Positions 1 through 6,665 of a DNA stretch of 28,286 nucleotides are shown here, piece by piece; within the stretch, counting starts at the first letter, position 1; the number at the start of each line of letters is the position of its first letter. The notes under the pieces were generated by a model. The model worked only from the letters and a program-made list of their open reading frames with translations. It had not been told where the DNA came from and did not search any database. This DNA comes from a virus: the IMG/VR virus record IMGVR_UViG_3300007038_000009, positions 1 through 28,286 of that record; one strand, written 5' to 3'. A program made the translations under genes and the position numbers.

Positions 1-1236
1 CGACGTATCCACGTTGACTCGGGAAGATAGGTCGCGCAAGTCGCTCAGTTTGTCTTGAAGGCCCTGTATCACCGACTCTATGCCGTCAATGATACTGTTA
101 ACGATGTCTTCGCCCCACCCAAATGCATCGCTGGCAAGGTTACTACCCCAGTCGCTAAAGGCCGTCAGCACATCGGATAGCCCTTCAGCAATGCTTTCGG
201 AGAGTGAGACAGCGCCGTCAACGATGCCCCCGGTAATGTTCTTGCCCCACTGATAGGCGTCGTCTGCCATGCCGCTTGCCCACTCTGTCATGTCGCTCCC
301 GAGCGCCGTCAACTCGCTAAAGACTGTCCCGGCCGCCGATGCGACCCCCGAGACAATCCGGTCAAAGGTGCGCGAGAAGGCCCCGCCGAAGATACCCAAC
401 ACGGCCACGACGTTCTCTTTGGCCTGGCGGAATCCCTCAACAAGCCCGCCTTGAAGCGTCCCTTGGACGAACCCAACGATAGCCGCGCCGATAGTCGCAA
501 GAATACCTGTAAATATCGCTCCAATAGCGACCATGCCGTCACGGACAGATGCCGGCAGCGCGTTCCCGATAAACCGCCCAAGGGCACGCACGGCGTCAAG
601 CACACCCGTCACTTCGAGCACACCGACGGCAAGCACGCCCAACAGTGCGCCGACGGCAGCAGCGGCCGCAAGCGAACCTGTCACGAACCCGGCGATGGTA
701 GAGCCTAATGACGACAGCGCCGACCCGATGCCGGACAGTATCAACTTGATGCCGGCGAACGTCGACGACCACTTCCCCATGATAGCGCCGATTTTCGCAA
801 CAGCCGGGATAACAATGGCGGCAACCGACCCCAGTGTAGCGAGCAAGCCGATGATGTCACCGGCCGCGCCTTCGGCTTCAAAGATACCACCCGCCAGTTT
901 ATAGAATAGGTCTGTCAAAGGAGATATGACGGGCCTCAAAACTTGGTCAATTTGGAAAATGACGGCATCAACAATCGCCCCGAGGCCGGCAAATACCTCT
1001 CCAAGCACCGGGACTTGTGCCAGCAACCCGGCAGCGCCGATAACGAGCGCCCCAACGGCCGCGCTCATGGCCCCGGCGAACGACTCGCTAAAGCCCTGAA
1101 GCTCTTCGGCACTATCGCCGGCACTGTCGGCCGTGTCTTCCATCGCCCGCTCTACGCCCTCTAAGTCCTGTTGTGTCTCTCCGACACCTTCGGACTTGAT
1201 AGCAACCGTTAGCTCTTCTGCTGTGACGATGATTAC
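1..1236 (-). CDS. Tail tape measure protein, N-terminal part (runs off left edge)
   Basis: This frame is open for 412 codons from just after a TGA at 1237-1239 to the window edge, so the C terminus is missing. The protein would set tail length and line the tail lumen. The N terminus is a helical, Gln/Glu-rich stretch (EELTVAIKSEG, then QQDLEGVERAMEDTADSAG). Long hydrophobic Ala/Gly/Val/Ile segments follow, then repeated amphipathic units such as WGKNITGGIVDGAVSL and WGEDIVNSIIDGIES, typical of tape measure proteins. It lies after the tail tube and chaperone genes, as in siphoviruses. No ATG, GTG or TTG occurs in frame before ATG 1143, yet the codons between 1236 and 1143 read like a normal N terminus. 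The start is therefore unresolved. Confidence 0.85.
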
Positions 1237-1448
1237 TCACCCCGATTACGTAGCCACTCAACGGCCATGACGATGCCCCACATGAGCACGGTCGGGACGG
1301 ACCATGCAGCGGCCGATGCAAACGCCCCGGCGGACCCCCACCACATGAGCGCCTGTCCCCACAGGTACAACGTGCCGATGGTCATGAGTCCGGCCACGGC
1401 AGTCACGCCCCAGTCGGCGTATCGGAGCGTTCGGTTGAAGACTGTCAT
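1233..1448 (-). CDS. Small membrane protein between tail chaperone and tape measure
   Basis: The gene encodes 71 aa with two or three hydrophobic segments (VTAVAGLMTIGTLYLWGQAL, then AGAFASAAAWSVPTVLMWGI) and a charged tail ending LRNRGE. I do not recognise a family. Its ATG lies exactly 23 nt after a TTTAGG box at 1472-1477, which suggests a leaderless transcript. Its TAA overlaps the first codons of the open tape measure frame, so the two are probably translationally linked. A holin-like or tail-associated membrane role is possible but cannot be told from the sequence. Confidence 0.75.
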   Translation of the reverse strand: MTVFNRTLRYADWGVTAVAGLMTIGTLYLWGQALMWWGSAGAFASAAAWSVPTVLMWGIVMAVEWLRNRGE

Positions 1449-1471
1449 AGAACCACCTTACCCGGCCACGT

Positions 1472-1477
1472 CCTAAA
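1472..1477 (-). promoter_or_regulatory. Promoter box TTTAGG, 23 nt before ATG 1448
   Basis: TTTAGG on the minus strand is separated from ATG 1448 by exactly 23 nt. This suits an archaeal TATA box with transcription starting at or next to the start codon. The same hexamer at the same spacing occurs before 2608 and 16624. Confidence 0.6.
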
Positions 1478-1488
1478 GTAATGTCCCA

Positions 1489-1698
1489 CTACGGGCCGTG
1501 TGTGCCCGACGTGTCGTTGCGCTCTTGATACAGTCGTGCTCGAAGTAGCGCCGTCGTATAGCGGTCGGCCTCGGGCATTTCGTGGATCTCGGCGGCTGTC
1601 TTGCCCGTCGCGTCTTGGACAAGCGCATACTCCAAACCGAGGCTACTCTGTCGGGCGAAACCCGTCCGCCGCTCCCTTGCGACGTTCTTTTTCCTTCT
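1489..1698 (-). CDS. Frameshifted C-terminal extension of the tail assembly chaperone (GT-like)
   Basis: This frame is open between a TAA (1699-1701) and a TAG (1489-1491), and overlaps the last codons of the upstream chaperone gene in another frame. It has no ATG near its 5' end; the first ATG is mid-domain, and the only early alternative is a TTG. It reads as protein-like sequence: EYALVQDATGKTAAEIHEMP, then ADRYTTALLRARLYQERND. The arrangement matches the gpG/gpGT scheme of tailed phages, where a programmed frameshift appends the T domain that recruits tail tube subunits. A -2 slip on the A5 run at 1688-1692 would join 147 residues of the first frame to 66 residues here, about 213 aa. A +1 event is the alternative. 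Confidence 0.65.
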   Translation of the reverse strand, partial: RRKKNVARERRTGFARQSSLGLEYALVQDATGKTAAEIHEMPEADRYTTALLRARLYQERNDTSGTHGP

Positions 1699-2128
1699 TT
1701 AGGGATTCAAACACCTCCTGCAAGATAACGCCGAGTGGGTCAATGCCGTGTTTTTCGTACTCCCGGTAAAAGGCGTCCTTGTGGAGTTGACTTTCGTCTA
1801 TGACGGTATCCAGCATATCGGCCACTTCTTCGGCCGTCTGGCTGATTTCGTAGGCCCGCGCCTCTTGGTTGCCGATGCGCTCTAACCGGTCGTCCACCCG
1901 ACCCATTGCGTCCATGAGCGCGCCGTTGAGCTTGGCACTCACGTCAACCGTGTGGCCGTAGATGTCGCATTTCGTTTCGAGTCCTTCCGCGCCTTCCTCT
2001 TCGGCAACAGTATCAAGAAATTCCTGTTGCTCTTGGCGGTTCTGTTCGTGTTGCTCTTTCGTTTCCTCTATCAACTCGGCGGCTTCGGCCGCCAGTTCGT
2101 CGTTGACGGGTTCCTGTTGCTCACTCAT
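1643..2128 (-). CDS. Tail assembly chaperone (G-like)
   Basis: A 161-aa acidic, helix-rich protein. The N-terminal third is Glu/Gln-rich (EETKEQHEQNRQEQQEF). The middle carries a short beta-like segment (CDIYGHTVDVSAKLNGALMD), and a second helical part ends KKEKERRKGAADGFRPTE. It lies just after the tail tube gene and shortly before the tape measure gene, the usual site of tail chaperones. The Lys/Glu-rich 3' end holds the A5 run where frameshifting into the next frame could occur. The call rests on position, composition and the overlapping frame, not on a recognised motif. Confidence 0.7.
   Translation of the reverse strand: MSEQQEPVNDELAAEAAELIEETKEQHEQNRQEQQEFLDTVAEEEGAEGLETKCDIYGHTVDVSAKLNGALMDAMGRVDDRLERIGNQEARAYEISQTAEEVADMLDTVIDESQLHKDAFYREYEKHGIDPLGVILQEVFESLKKEKERRKGAADGFRPTE
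1687..1693 (-). other. Putative programmed frameshift site GAAAAAG
   Basis: In the chaperone frame this reads GAA AAA G. A tRNA-Lys on AAA (codon 147) can slip back two bases onto another perfect AAA within the A5 run. Reading then continues AAG AAC GTC, the frame open to 1489. The in-frame TAA at 1699-1701 and the TAG at 1643-1645 restrict any shift to this interval. Confidence 0.5.
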
Positions 2129-2131
2129 GCG

Positions 2132-2608
2132 TTAGACTCCGCTGGTGTCTGCGAGGTTGCCGATAGTCCGACCCGACCCGGTGAGCGAGTATTCTTCAAA
2201 CTCGCCATACGTGCCCGATTCAATCGGGATTTCGGGGAAGACAACATCGGTCACTTCGGTGGTTCGCTCAAAGCCGCCACTTTCGCTTTCTGTGACGTTC
2301 TGAAAGTCAAACTTCATGGGGTCGCTTGTGTCCTGGGAAGCCGTCGCCGTTGAACCCTCCCCGCCGAGCCATTCCTGTGCGAACTCCACGGAGAATTTCG
2401 CATACGTAATCTCGACGTTGACGTTATGTTCATACCGCTTCACGGCGTCACGGAAAGACGAGTCTATCGTATAGAGTTCCGTGTGTTCGTAAGCGGGCGT
2501 GATTGTCACTTCACGAACTCCGGCAAACAGGATTTCGCTGTCATCGGCCGGGTCCGTTGCCGTGAGAACGCCGTCGTTAAACCACATCCCTTCAGGGGTT
2601 GCGCTCAT
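2132..2608 (-). CDS. Major tail tube protein
   Basis: A 158-aa acidic, beta-rich protein with alternating hydrophobic strands (EILFAGVREVTITPAYEHTE, NVNVEITYAKFSVEFAQEWL) and a C-terminal half rich in Thr, Gly and Glu. Size, composition and position between the tail terminator and tail chaperone genes fit a tail tube subunit. A TTTAGG box lies exactly 23 nt upstream of the ATG, so this abundant structural protein probably has its own leaderless promoter. The family call is by context; I see no diagnostic motif. Confidence 0.7.
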   Translation of the reverse strand: MSATPEGMWFNDGVLTATDPADDSEILFAGVREVTITPAYEHTELYTIDSSFRDAVKRYEHNVNVEITYAKFSVEFAQEWLGGEGSTATASQDTSDPMKFDFQNVTESESGGFERTTEVTDVVFPEIPIESGTYGEFEEYSLTGSGRTIGNLADTSGV

Positions 2609-2631
2609 GGCCGTGTGTACCGTAGGCCCGG

Positions 2632-2637
2632 CCTAAA
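2632..2637 (-). promoter_or_regulatory. Promoter box TTTAGG, 23 nt before tail tube ATG
   Basis: TTTAGG on the minus strand with exactly 23 nt to ATG 2608. It lies in the short spacer after the stop of the membrane protein gene at 2646. Same box and spacing as at 1472 and 16648. Confidence 0.6.
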
Positions 2638-2645
2638 CTGTTGCC

Positions 2646-2879
2646 CTACTCGCGCCTATCTCGCTTCTCTGTCGTTTCCGAAAAGTCGATTTCTATGTAG
2701 TCCCCGATTGACACCGTATCTATCTCTATGCCGAAGATAAGCGTCAGTGTAAGGAGGCTCATGCCGACCACGCCAAGGATAACATAGGGACCGTTCCCTT
2801 GTTCTAGCGCCCACAGTGCAATCAGCATGACGCCAATGCCGTATATCAGGGACAGTAGTTGTCTATACCACGGTATCAT
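2646..2879 (-). CDS. Two-segment membrane protein
   Basis: Starting at ATG 2879 gives 77 aa, MIPWYRQLLSLIY onward, with two hydrophobic helices (IYGIGVMLIALWAL and YVILGVVGMSLLTLTLIFGI) and a charged tail ending EKRDRRE. A GGAGG motif seven bases before this ATG supports it over an upstream GTG/ATG frame extension with an Arg-rich, implausible N terminus. Function is unknown. It interrupts the tail gene block between the terminator and tube genes. Confidence 0.7.
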   Translation of the reverse strand: MIPWYRQLLSLIYGIGVMLIALWALEQGNGPYVILGVVGMSLLTLTLIFGIEIDTVSIGDYIEIDFSETTEKRDRRE

Positions 2880-3003
2880 ATGCAGCCTCCACCTATAGCG
2901 AACCGTGCAAAGGCGTGTTCGTGCAACACTCATTGCTCACTACCTGTATGCATGAGTTGTCTGGTCTTAGTGATTCGGCAATATGTTGGCACGTAAGCGT
3001 AGG

Positions 3004-3477
3004 TCATGCGTTCTTTTCCGTATCAGATAGCCCGTCCGTTTCTATCTCGACGCTCATGACGTAGTGGTCCGTCGTTCTGGCCGGCTTTTGCTCCCGAAAG
3101 TCCTCTTGGGCCACCGGAGCAACGTCGGTGTAGGGCGTGGCGGTCTTGTTGTCGTCAAGATACTGGCTCAGTATGTCCGTTACGTCAGTCTGAAGCTGTC
3201 GGGATTCGGTAGCATCAAGCGACCACGCTTGGACTTCTATAGAGTCCTGTTTTCGGAAGTCGTCGCCGTCGGCAGAGAACCGTTCAAGTGACGTTCCGGT
3301 TGGGGACCAGACGTACAAAATGGCCGGTTGGTCCGAGCCAGGGCCGCGTTCGGCTTGGGCGTCGTCCCAGTACCGCCGGACGTTCGGCGTGTTCGTGGGC
3401 GTCCACTCGCTATCTGTGGCGGCTTCCAGCAGGTCGATGATTGCTTGGACGTGGTGACTCGCGTTCGTGACGCTCAT
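3004..3477 (-). CDS. Putative tail terminator / tail completion protein
   Basis: A 157-aa protein that begins with an amphipathic helix (HHVQAIIDLLEAATDSEW), continues with strands (AILYVWSPTGTSLERF, DSIEVQAWSLD) and ends with a strand containing DHYVMSVEIETDG. This layout, the size and the position between neck genes and the tail tube gene resemble tail terminator proteins that cap the tube at the head end. The call is inferred from fold-like pattern and order; no catalytic motif is expected. Confidence 0.55.
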   Translation of the reverse strand: MSVTNASHHVQAIIDLLEAATDSEWTPTNTPNVRRYWDDAQAERGPGSDQPAILYVWSPTGTSLERFSADGDDFRKQDSIEVQAWSLDATESRQLQTDVTDILSQYLDDNKTATPYTDVAPVAQEDFREQKPARTTDHYVMSVEIETDGLSDTEKNA

Positions 3478-3513
3478 ACGCGAGACAGAACAGCGGGGAG
3501 GTTAGGCGTTCGG

Positions 3514-3762
3514 CTAGTCGGTGCCTTCAAGCGCGTCCCTAATCCGATGTAACTCTACTTCGGAGGGGTCGGCAGCGCCGACAGTCACGTGCATCGGGCG
3601 GAGTTGGCGGGCTACATCTTGCGCCTTCTCTTTCTCCCCCATACGGTAGTAGAGGTCAACATCGACGTGGCGGTAGTCTGGCGAGAGGTCCACATCATCT
3701 ACGTGTTGCCACACGTCCCAGTCGGGTTGGTCCGATTCCGGGCTATTGAACGGCCAAATCAT
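3514..3762 (-). CDS. Unknown acidic small protein
   Basis: An 82-aa acidic protein (MIWPFNSPESDQPDWDVWQH) with an apparent strand-helix layout: DYRHVDVDLYYRMGEKEKA followed by QDVARQLRPMHVTVGA. I do not recognise a family. It overlaps the upstream gene by four bases (ATGA), so it is translated with the 3759-4542 mini-gene set. It may be a neck or tail accessory protein. Confidence 0.65.
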   Translation of the reverse strand: MIWPFNSPESDQPDWDVWQHVDDVDLSPDYRHVDVDLYYRMGEKEKAQDVARQLRPMHVTVGAADPSEVELHRIRDALEGTD

Positions 3763-3953
3763 GAGTTTACCTGTTCAACCATCAACGACGCGAGCAAATC
3801 GCCCACGTCGTCCGTGGCGATGTGACAGTCTTCCGCGTTTATTTGAACCTTGCCCACGTCCTCGGGGTCGCGTAGGTTTTCCGGTTCTATGTTAATCGTT
3901 ATCTCTCGCGTCGGCACTTCCACACCGTTGATTGTTAGTTCGTATTTCGTCAT
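3759..3953 (-). CDS. Unknown small beta-rich protein
   Basis: A 64-aa protein with three likely strands (KYELTINGVEVPTREITINI, KVQINAEDCHIATD) and a short C-terminal helix (VGDLLASLMVEQV). It overlaps both neighbours by four bases. Family not recognised. Confidence 0.65.
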   Translation of the reverse strand: MTKYELTINGVEVPTREITINIEPENLRDPEDVGKVQINAEDCHIATDDVGDLLASLMVEQVNS

Positions 3954-4210
3954 TCGACCACCTCAAACATATCCCCGACTATATCCGCCGGGGCCTTGTG
4001 CGCACTGTAGGCGTGTGTCTTCCTCTCGGCCGCTGTGACCGTCGCGCCGCAATGCGTACACTCGTAAGTGTCCGCGCTGTCGCCGTCGTCTGACGGCCGT
4101 GTGTCACCCTCAGAAAGCAACAGGCGAATCTGTTGCAGTTCGCTCATGATTTGGGCCAGTATCACTTTCTCCGACACGTCGTCCCACTCGTCTTCATAGT
4201 CGTCAGTCAT
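3950..4210 (-). CDS. C2H2 zinc-finger small protein
   Basis: An 86-aa protein. The N-terminal half has an acidic start and a helix (EKVILAQIMSELQQIRLLLS). The C-terminal half carries a C2H2-type finger, with C-x2-C in YECTHCGATV and paired histidines in KTHAYSAHK. It could bind DNA or mediate protein contacts. It overlaps the genes on either side by four bases. It is one of many small zinc-binding proteins in the window. Confidence 0.7.
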   Translation of the reverse strand: MTDDYEDEWDDVSEKVILAQIMSELQQIRLLLSEGDTRPSDDGDSADTYECTHCGATVTAAERKTHAYSAHKAPADIVGDMFEVVE

Positions 4211-4542
4211 AGGACTGCCCCCACGACAACCGACAGCGACAGGGCGATGAACCCGAGAAACAGGACTTGTAGGAACGGGCCAAGTTGCGCGAACCAGCCG
4301 CGTTTCGTTCGTTGTGGATACGCCACCGGGCCGGACTCTCGGCAGTATTCACACGCCCACCCCATCGTGTAGTCTCGAAACTCCAGTTCGTCGCCTTTGT
4401 GGGTCCACGTATCTGTTCGGACGTAATCGCCGATAACGAACCGCTTTGCTTCGGATTTCAAGATTTCACTGTCGCAACTGTCACACGTAACCGTCTCATA
4501 CTCCACTTCTCCGTGTGCCGTCGCCGCTTTGTTCTTACTCAT
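4207..4542 (-). CDS. Zinc-ribbon membrane protein
   Basis: A 111-aa protein with two CxxC pairs (TCDSCDSEI near residue 20 and WACEYCRESG near residue 65) forming a likely zinc ribbon, then one C-terminal transmembrane helix (LQVLFLGFIALSLSVVVGAV). This predicts a membrane-tethered zinc domain facing the cytoplasm or outside. Its ATG lies inside the last codons of the 40-aa gene upstream, and its end overlaps the next gene by four bases. Function unknown. Confidence 0.7.
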   Translation of the reverse strand: MSKNKAATAHGEVEYETVTCDSCDSEILKSEAKRFVIGDYVRTDTWTHKGDELEFRDYTMGWACEYCRESGPVAYPQRTKRGWFAQLGPFLQVLFLGFIALSLSVVVGAVL

Positions 4543-4657
4543 GGTCTAACACCACCACTTCAACCTGTGCGTTTGCGTACTCCGTGCCGAGATACACCCG
4601 GCCGCGTTCATCTGCCGGCCGTTTCTGTACGTCGTCGGGGTCAATTTCGACTTTCAC
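4535..4657 (-). CDS. 40-aa protein with GTG start
   Basis: The frame from GTG 4657 encodes 40 aa beginning VKVEIDPDDVQKRPADERG and ending VEVVVLDHE, acidic and typical of the neighbourhood. The next gene starts inside its last codons. A TTATAA box lies exactly 23 nt before the GTG, supporting a leaderless start. The frame has no ATG. Function unknown. Confidence 0.5.
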   Translation of the reverse strand: MKVEIDPDDVQKRPADERGRVYLGTEYANAQVEVVVLDHE

Positions 4658-4680
4658 ACACGCTTGTTTGTGGGCGCGGG

Positions 4681-4689
4681 TTATAAAAA
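4681..4689 (-). promoter_or_regulatory. TATA box TTTTTATAA before GTG 4657
   Basis: A strong A/T-only nonamer on the minus strand in an otherwise GC-rich spacer. Its TTATAA core (4681-4686) is exactly 23 nt from GTG 4657. The T5 run may also end transcripts of the 4721-5140 gene just upstream. Confidence 0.6.
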
Positions 4690-4720
4690 CTGTGGGCGAA
4701 AGTTCGGGCCTTTGCCCACG

Positions 4721-5140
4721 TCAGAGGTCCAGTCCGTGATTGTTGAGCCACGGCCCCATTCGTTCGGCCGCCGGCTTGAGAAACGGCTGAGCGTCCACAC
4801 CTTCGGCCGGTATCTTCTGTGTAGCAACCCACACACCAAAGCCGGGGTCTTTCCCGATACGTTCCGCCCATCGCTTGAGCGGTTCAATCGGCGGTGTGTG
4901 TCCTGGCTTCGTCCCCTCTTCCATCGGCCGCGCCTGTCGCGCTTGATACCCAAACACCACGTCTTCCCCTCGGAACTCCGGCGGAAACCCGGACTGTTGC
5001 AGCGTGCCCGTGTCAACAGGGACGTGCTCTTGTGACACCGAGAAGCCCAACTTCGCGGCGTCTTTCACCCGGTCCCGATGAGCCTGTAACACGTCGTCGG
5101 CCGATACGTCAATCCGGGCGTTCACTTCGGCACTGAGCAT
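4721..5140 (-). CDS. HK97 gp10-like head-tail joining / tail completion protein
   Basis: A 139-aa protein with the layout of the HK97 gp10 family: an N-terminal helix, the motif VPVDTGTLQQSGF, a strand with VVFGYQA, then PMEEGTKPGHTPPIEPLKRW and a C-terminal QPFLKPAAERM. These match the common pattern VDTGxL, YAxxxExGT and PFLxPA. The protein would sit at the neck between connector and tail tube. The neighbouring gene upstream is a connector candidate, in agreement. Confidence 0.8.
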   Translation of the reverse strand: MLSAEVNARIDVSADDVLQAHRDRVKDAAKLGFSVSQEHVPVDTGTLQQSGFPPEFRGEDVVFGYQARQARPMEEGTKPGHTPPIEPLKRWAERIGKDPGFGVWVATQKIPAEGVDAQPFLKPAAERMGPWLNNHGLDL

Positions 5141-5143
5141 GGC

Positions 5144-5566
5144 TCAGTAGGTTCTCACCGCACTAATTGAGGAATCTTCCCAGACATATCGGAGTGCCGT
5201 CTTGCCGTAGCGAGTGAGCGATAGGTAGTCCTCGACACCGCCGGACTGATAGGACACACTGCCACCTTCGCCGCTTTCAGACTGTGCTTCTCCACCTTCG
5301 GCAAGCTCCATTTTGTGCGCCGATAAGTTGAGAGTGAAATACTCGGCGTCCCCGTCCAGCGTCGGCAGTCGGCTCATGCGGTCACTATACAGGGTGTCCC
5401 GTTCCGATATGGCCGACCGGATCGCTTCGGACTTACGCCCACGAGAGAGTTGCGTCCAGCCCGTCGACGAGAGGTTTTCAACTTGTGCGATTATGTCGTC
5501 TTGCTCTTGGGTACTCGCCGCGTCCCACTCGCTCTTTGAGAGTTCGTCTATGGATGGGTCCGGCAT
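5144..5566 (-). CDS. Putative head-tail connector / adaptor protein
   Basis: A 140-aa protein: helical N-terminal half (LSKSEWDAASTQEQDDIIAQ), a low-complexity Gly/Ser/Glu segment around residues 90-110, and a C-terminal strand-rich part ending RYVWEDSSISAVRTY. It lies just before the gp10-like gene and after small genes that follow the capsid gene, where adaptor proteins are found. The assignment is by position and size only. Confidence 0.5.
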   Translation of the reverse strand: MPDPSIDELSKSEWDAASTQEQDDIIAQVENLSSTGWTQLSRGRKSEAIRSAISERDTLYSDRMSRLPTLDGDAEYFTLNLSAHKMELAEGGEAQSESGEGGSVSYQSGGVEDYLSLTRYGKTALRYVWEDSSISAVRTY

Positions 5567-5568
5567 AG

Positions 5569-5805
5569 TTACATATCAGCGTAGTCCGACAAACTTCTTT
5601 GCCTGCAAAAATACGATTTTATCTCCAGCATGATACTACGTCCCGTGATTTCGTCTGTGTCGGCCGCGCCCGCCAGTCTGCGTTTGAAGTGCTGGTCAAA
5701 CCTAGAGAACTGTTCATGCGTGAAAATCATCTGTTCGGACTCGCCGCGTTCTATGGCCGTCTCTTGGACCAACTGAAGGGACGGCGGGGCACCTTGGGCG
5801 CTCAT
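5569..5805 (-). CDS. Unknown small helical protein
   Basis: A 78-aa, mainly helical protein (MSAQGAPPSLQLVQETAIER; FSRFDQHFKRRLAGAADTDE). Its start overlaps the end of the upstream gene by four bases. No family recognised. Confidence 0.65.
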   Translation of the reverse strand: MSAQGAPPSLQLVQETAIERGESEQMIFTHEQFSRFDQHFKRRLAGAADTDEITGRSIMLEIKSYFCRQRSLSDYADM

Positions 5806-6050
5806 GCGGTTAGCACCTCATATGTCTCATAGAAAATACCGGCATCGCACGGGTAGAGTTCGCCCTCTACGCCCTCTATGAGTATGTCGCCTTGGTCCCC
5901 CCGCATGGTCCCCTCAAGCGTCTCAACTTCAAACGGCGCGGGCATCGGGGTAGCGTTCACAACTACTGGCTTCTTTCTCGCGTCGTGCCACGCCAAGTTT
6001 TCGGGGTCAATCTCTTGCCCGTCCATCCTCACCGTTCTCCCGTCGCTCAT
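5802..6050 (-). CDS. Phage protein with GDxLIxGVxGELYPCxxxxF motif
   Basis: An 82-aa protein. The core KKPVVVNATPMP, VETLEGTMRGDQGDILIEGV, then GELYPCDAGIFYETYEVL matches a small family common in bacterial tailed phages, where it reads roughly KKPVxVEA...EGTM...GDWIIxGVxGExYPCKPDIFExTYE. Its function there is not known. It overlaps a 29-aa membrane peptide gene upstream by four bases. Confidence 0.75.
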   Translation of the reverse strand: MSDGRTVRMDGQEIDPENLAWHDARKKPVVVNATPMPAPFEVETLEGTMRGDQGDILIEGVEGELYPCDAGIFYETYEVLTA

Positions 6051-6136
6051 GAGTCACCACCCGTAATGAGGTCATGGGCGCTTTTGAGATAGATTCCTAC
6101 TCCAACTATAACGACGAACCATTCAAGCCCGCTCAT
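6047..6136 (-). CDS. 29-aa single-span membrane peptide
   Basis: The reading frame encodes MSGLEWFVVIVGVGIYLKSA followed by HDLITGGDS, one hydrophobic helix with a short polar tail. Both ends overlap neighbouring genes in ATGA junctions, which supports real translation. Its role is unknown. Confidence 0.6.
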   Translation of the reverse strand: MSGLEWFVVIVGVGIYLKSAHDLITGGDS

Positions 6137-6348
6137 ACGTCAACCCGTTCCTTCCCTTCCAGAGACTCGCGGATGTCCTCGGCCTTGCTCTTGCCGTTAA
6201 CCTCATCGGTGGGATGTGCGGCCGCGAGTGACTGCAACTCTCGGCCGTCCAGTCGCTCAAGTTCTTGGGCCGAATAGGAGTCGTCAACAAACTCGTCGTC
6301 ACTGTCGGGGATTAGTGCGCGGGACCATGTGGGTGGGTTGGCCGACAT
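6133..6348 (-). CDS. Small protein with SAP/HeH-like helix-extended-helix motif
   Basis: A 71-aa acidic protein whose C-terminal half (LERLDGRELQSLAAAHPTDE, then NGKSKAEDIRESLEG) resembles the short helix-extended-loop-helix motifs of the SAP, HeH and Rho-N groups, often nucleic-acid binding. In the head-neck cluster it may be a structural accessory protein. The motif similarity is by eye. Confidence 0.65.
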   Translation of the reverse strand: MSANPPTWSRALIPDSDDEFVDDSYSAQELERLDGRELQSLAAAHPTDEVNGKSKAEDIRESLEGKERVDV

Positions 6349-6350
6349 GA

Positions 6351-6596
6351 TTAGCGGTCCTTCAGATTGCGCACGTCCGTCCCGTTAATCCCGAATAGGT
6401 CAAGCGGCCGGTCCCACGTGTACGTCCGGGGATTGTCCGATCCATCAATCTGTGCCGTGCCCAAGTCGTACTTCGTTATCTCCGTATCGGAGAATAGGGA
6501 CAGGCTACTGTCAAAGGCTTGTTCTCTCGCCCGTTGCCTCTCGCGGTGCCACTCGGCGTCAACGGCCCGCGCTCCGGGGGAACGACGAAACTGCAT
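6351..6596 (-). CDS. Unknown small protein in neck cluster
   Basis: An 81-aa protein, Arg-rich at the start (MQFRRSPGARAVDAEWHRER) and acidic after that. It ends RPLDLFGINGTDVRNLKDR. A TATATA-like stretch and an inverted TTTG/CAAA pair lie in the 69-bp spacer upstream. No family recognised. Confidence 0.6.
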   Translation of the reverse strand: MQFRRSPGARAVDAEWHRERQRAREQAFDSSLSLFSDTEITKYDLGTAQIDGSDNPRTYTWDRPLDLFGINGTDVRNLKDR

Positions 6597-6647
6597 ATGC
6601 GGCTATATGTTCGCTTTGAACAAAGGCTTATGGGTCTGTAGAAGGTG

Positions 6648-6665
6648 GCCCTTACTCCTACGGGC
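6648..6665 (-). terminator. Hairpin right after the 390-aa gene stop
   Basis: The minus strand reads GCCC, GTAGGAGTAA, GGGC directly after the TAG stop of the upstream gene. It is a 4-bp stem with a 10-nt loop. A related sequence follows the TAG stops of the portal and GIY-YIG genes. Confidence 0.35.

Noticed and set aside
1112-1321. 69-aa Arg/Gly-rich frame across the tape measure start
   Set aside because: Composition typical of a wrong frame in GC-rich DNA.
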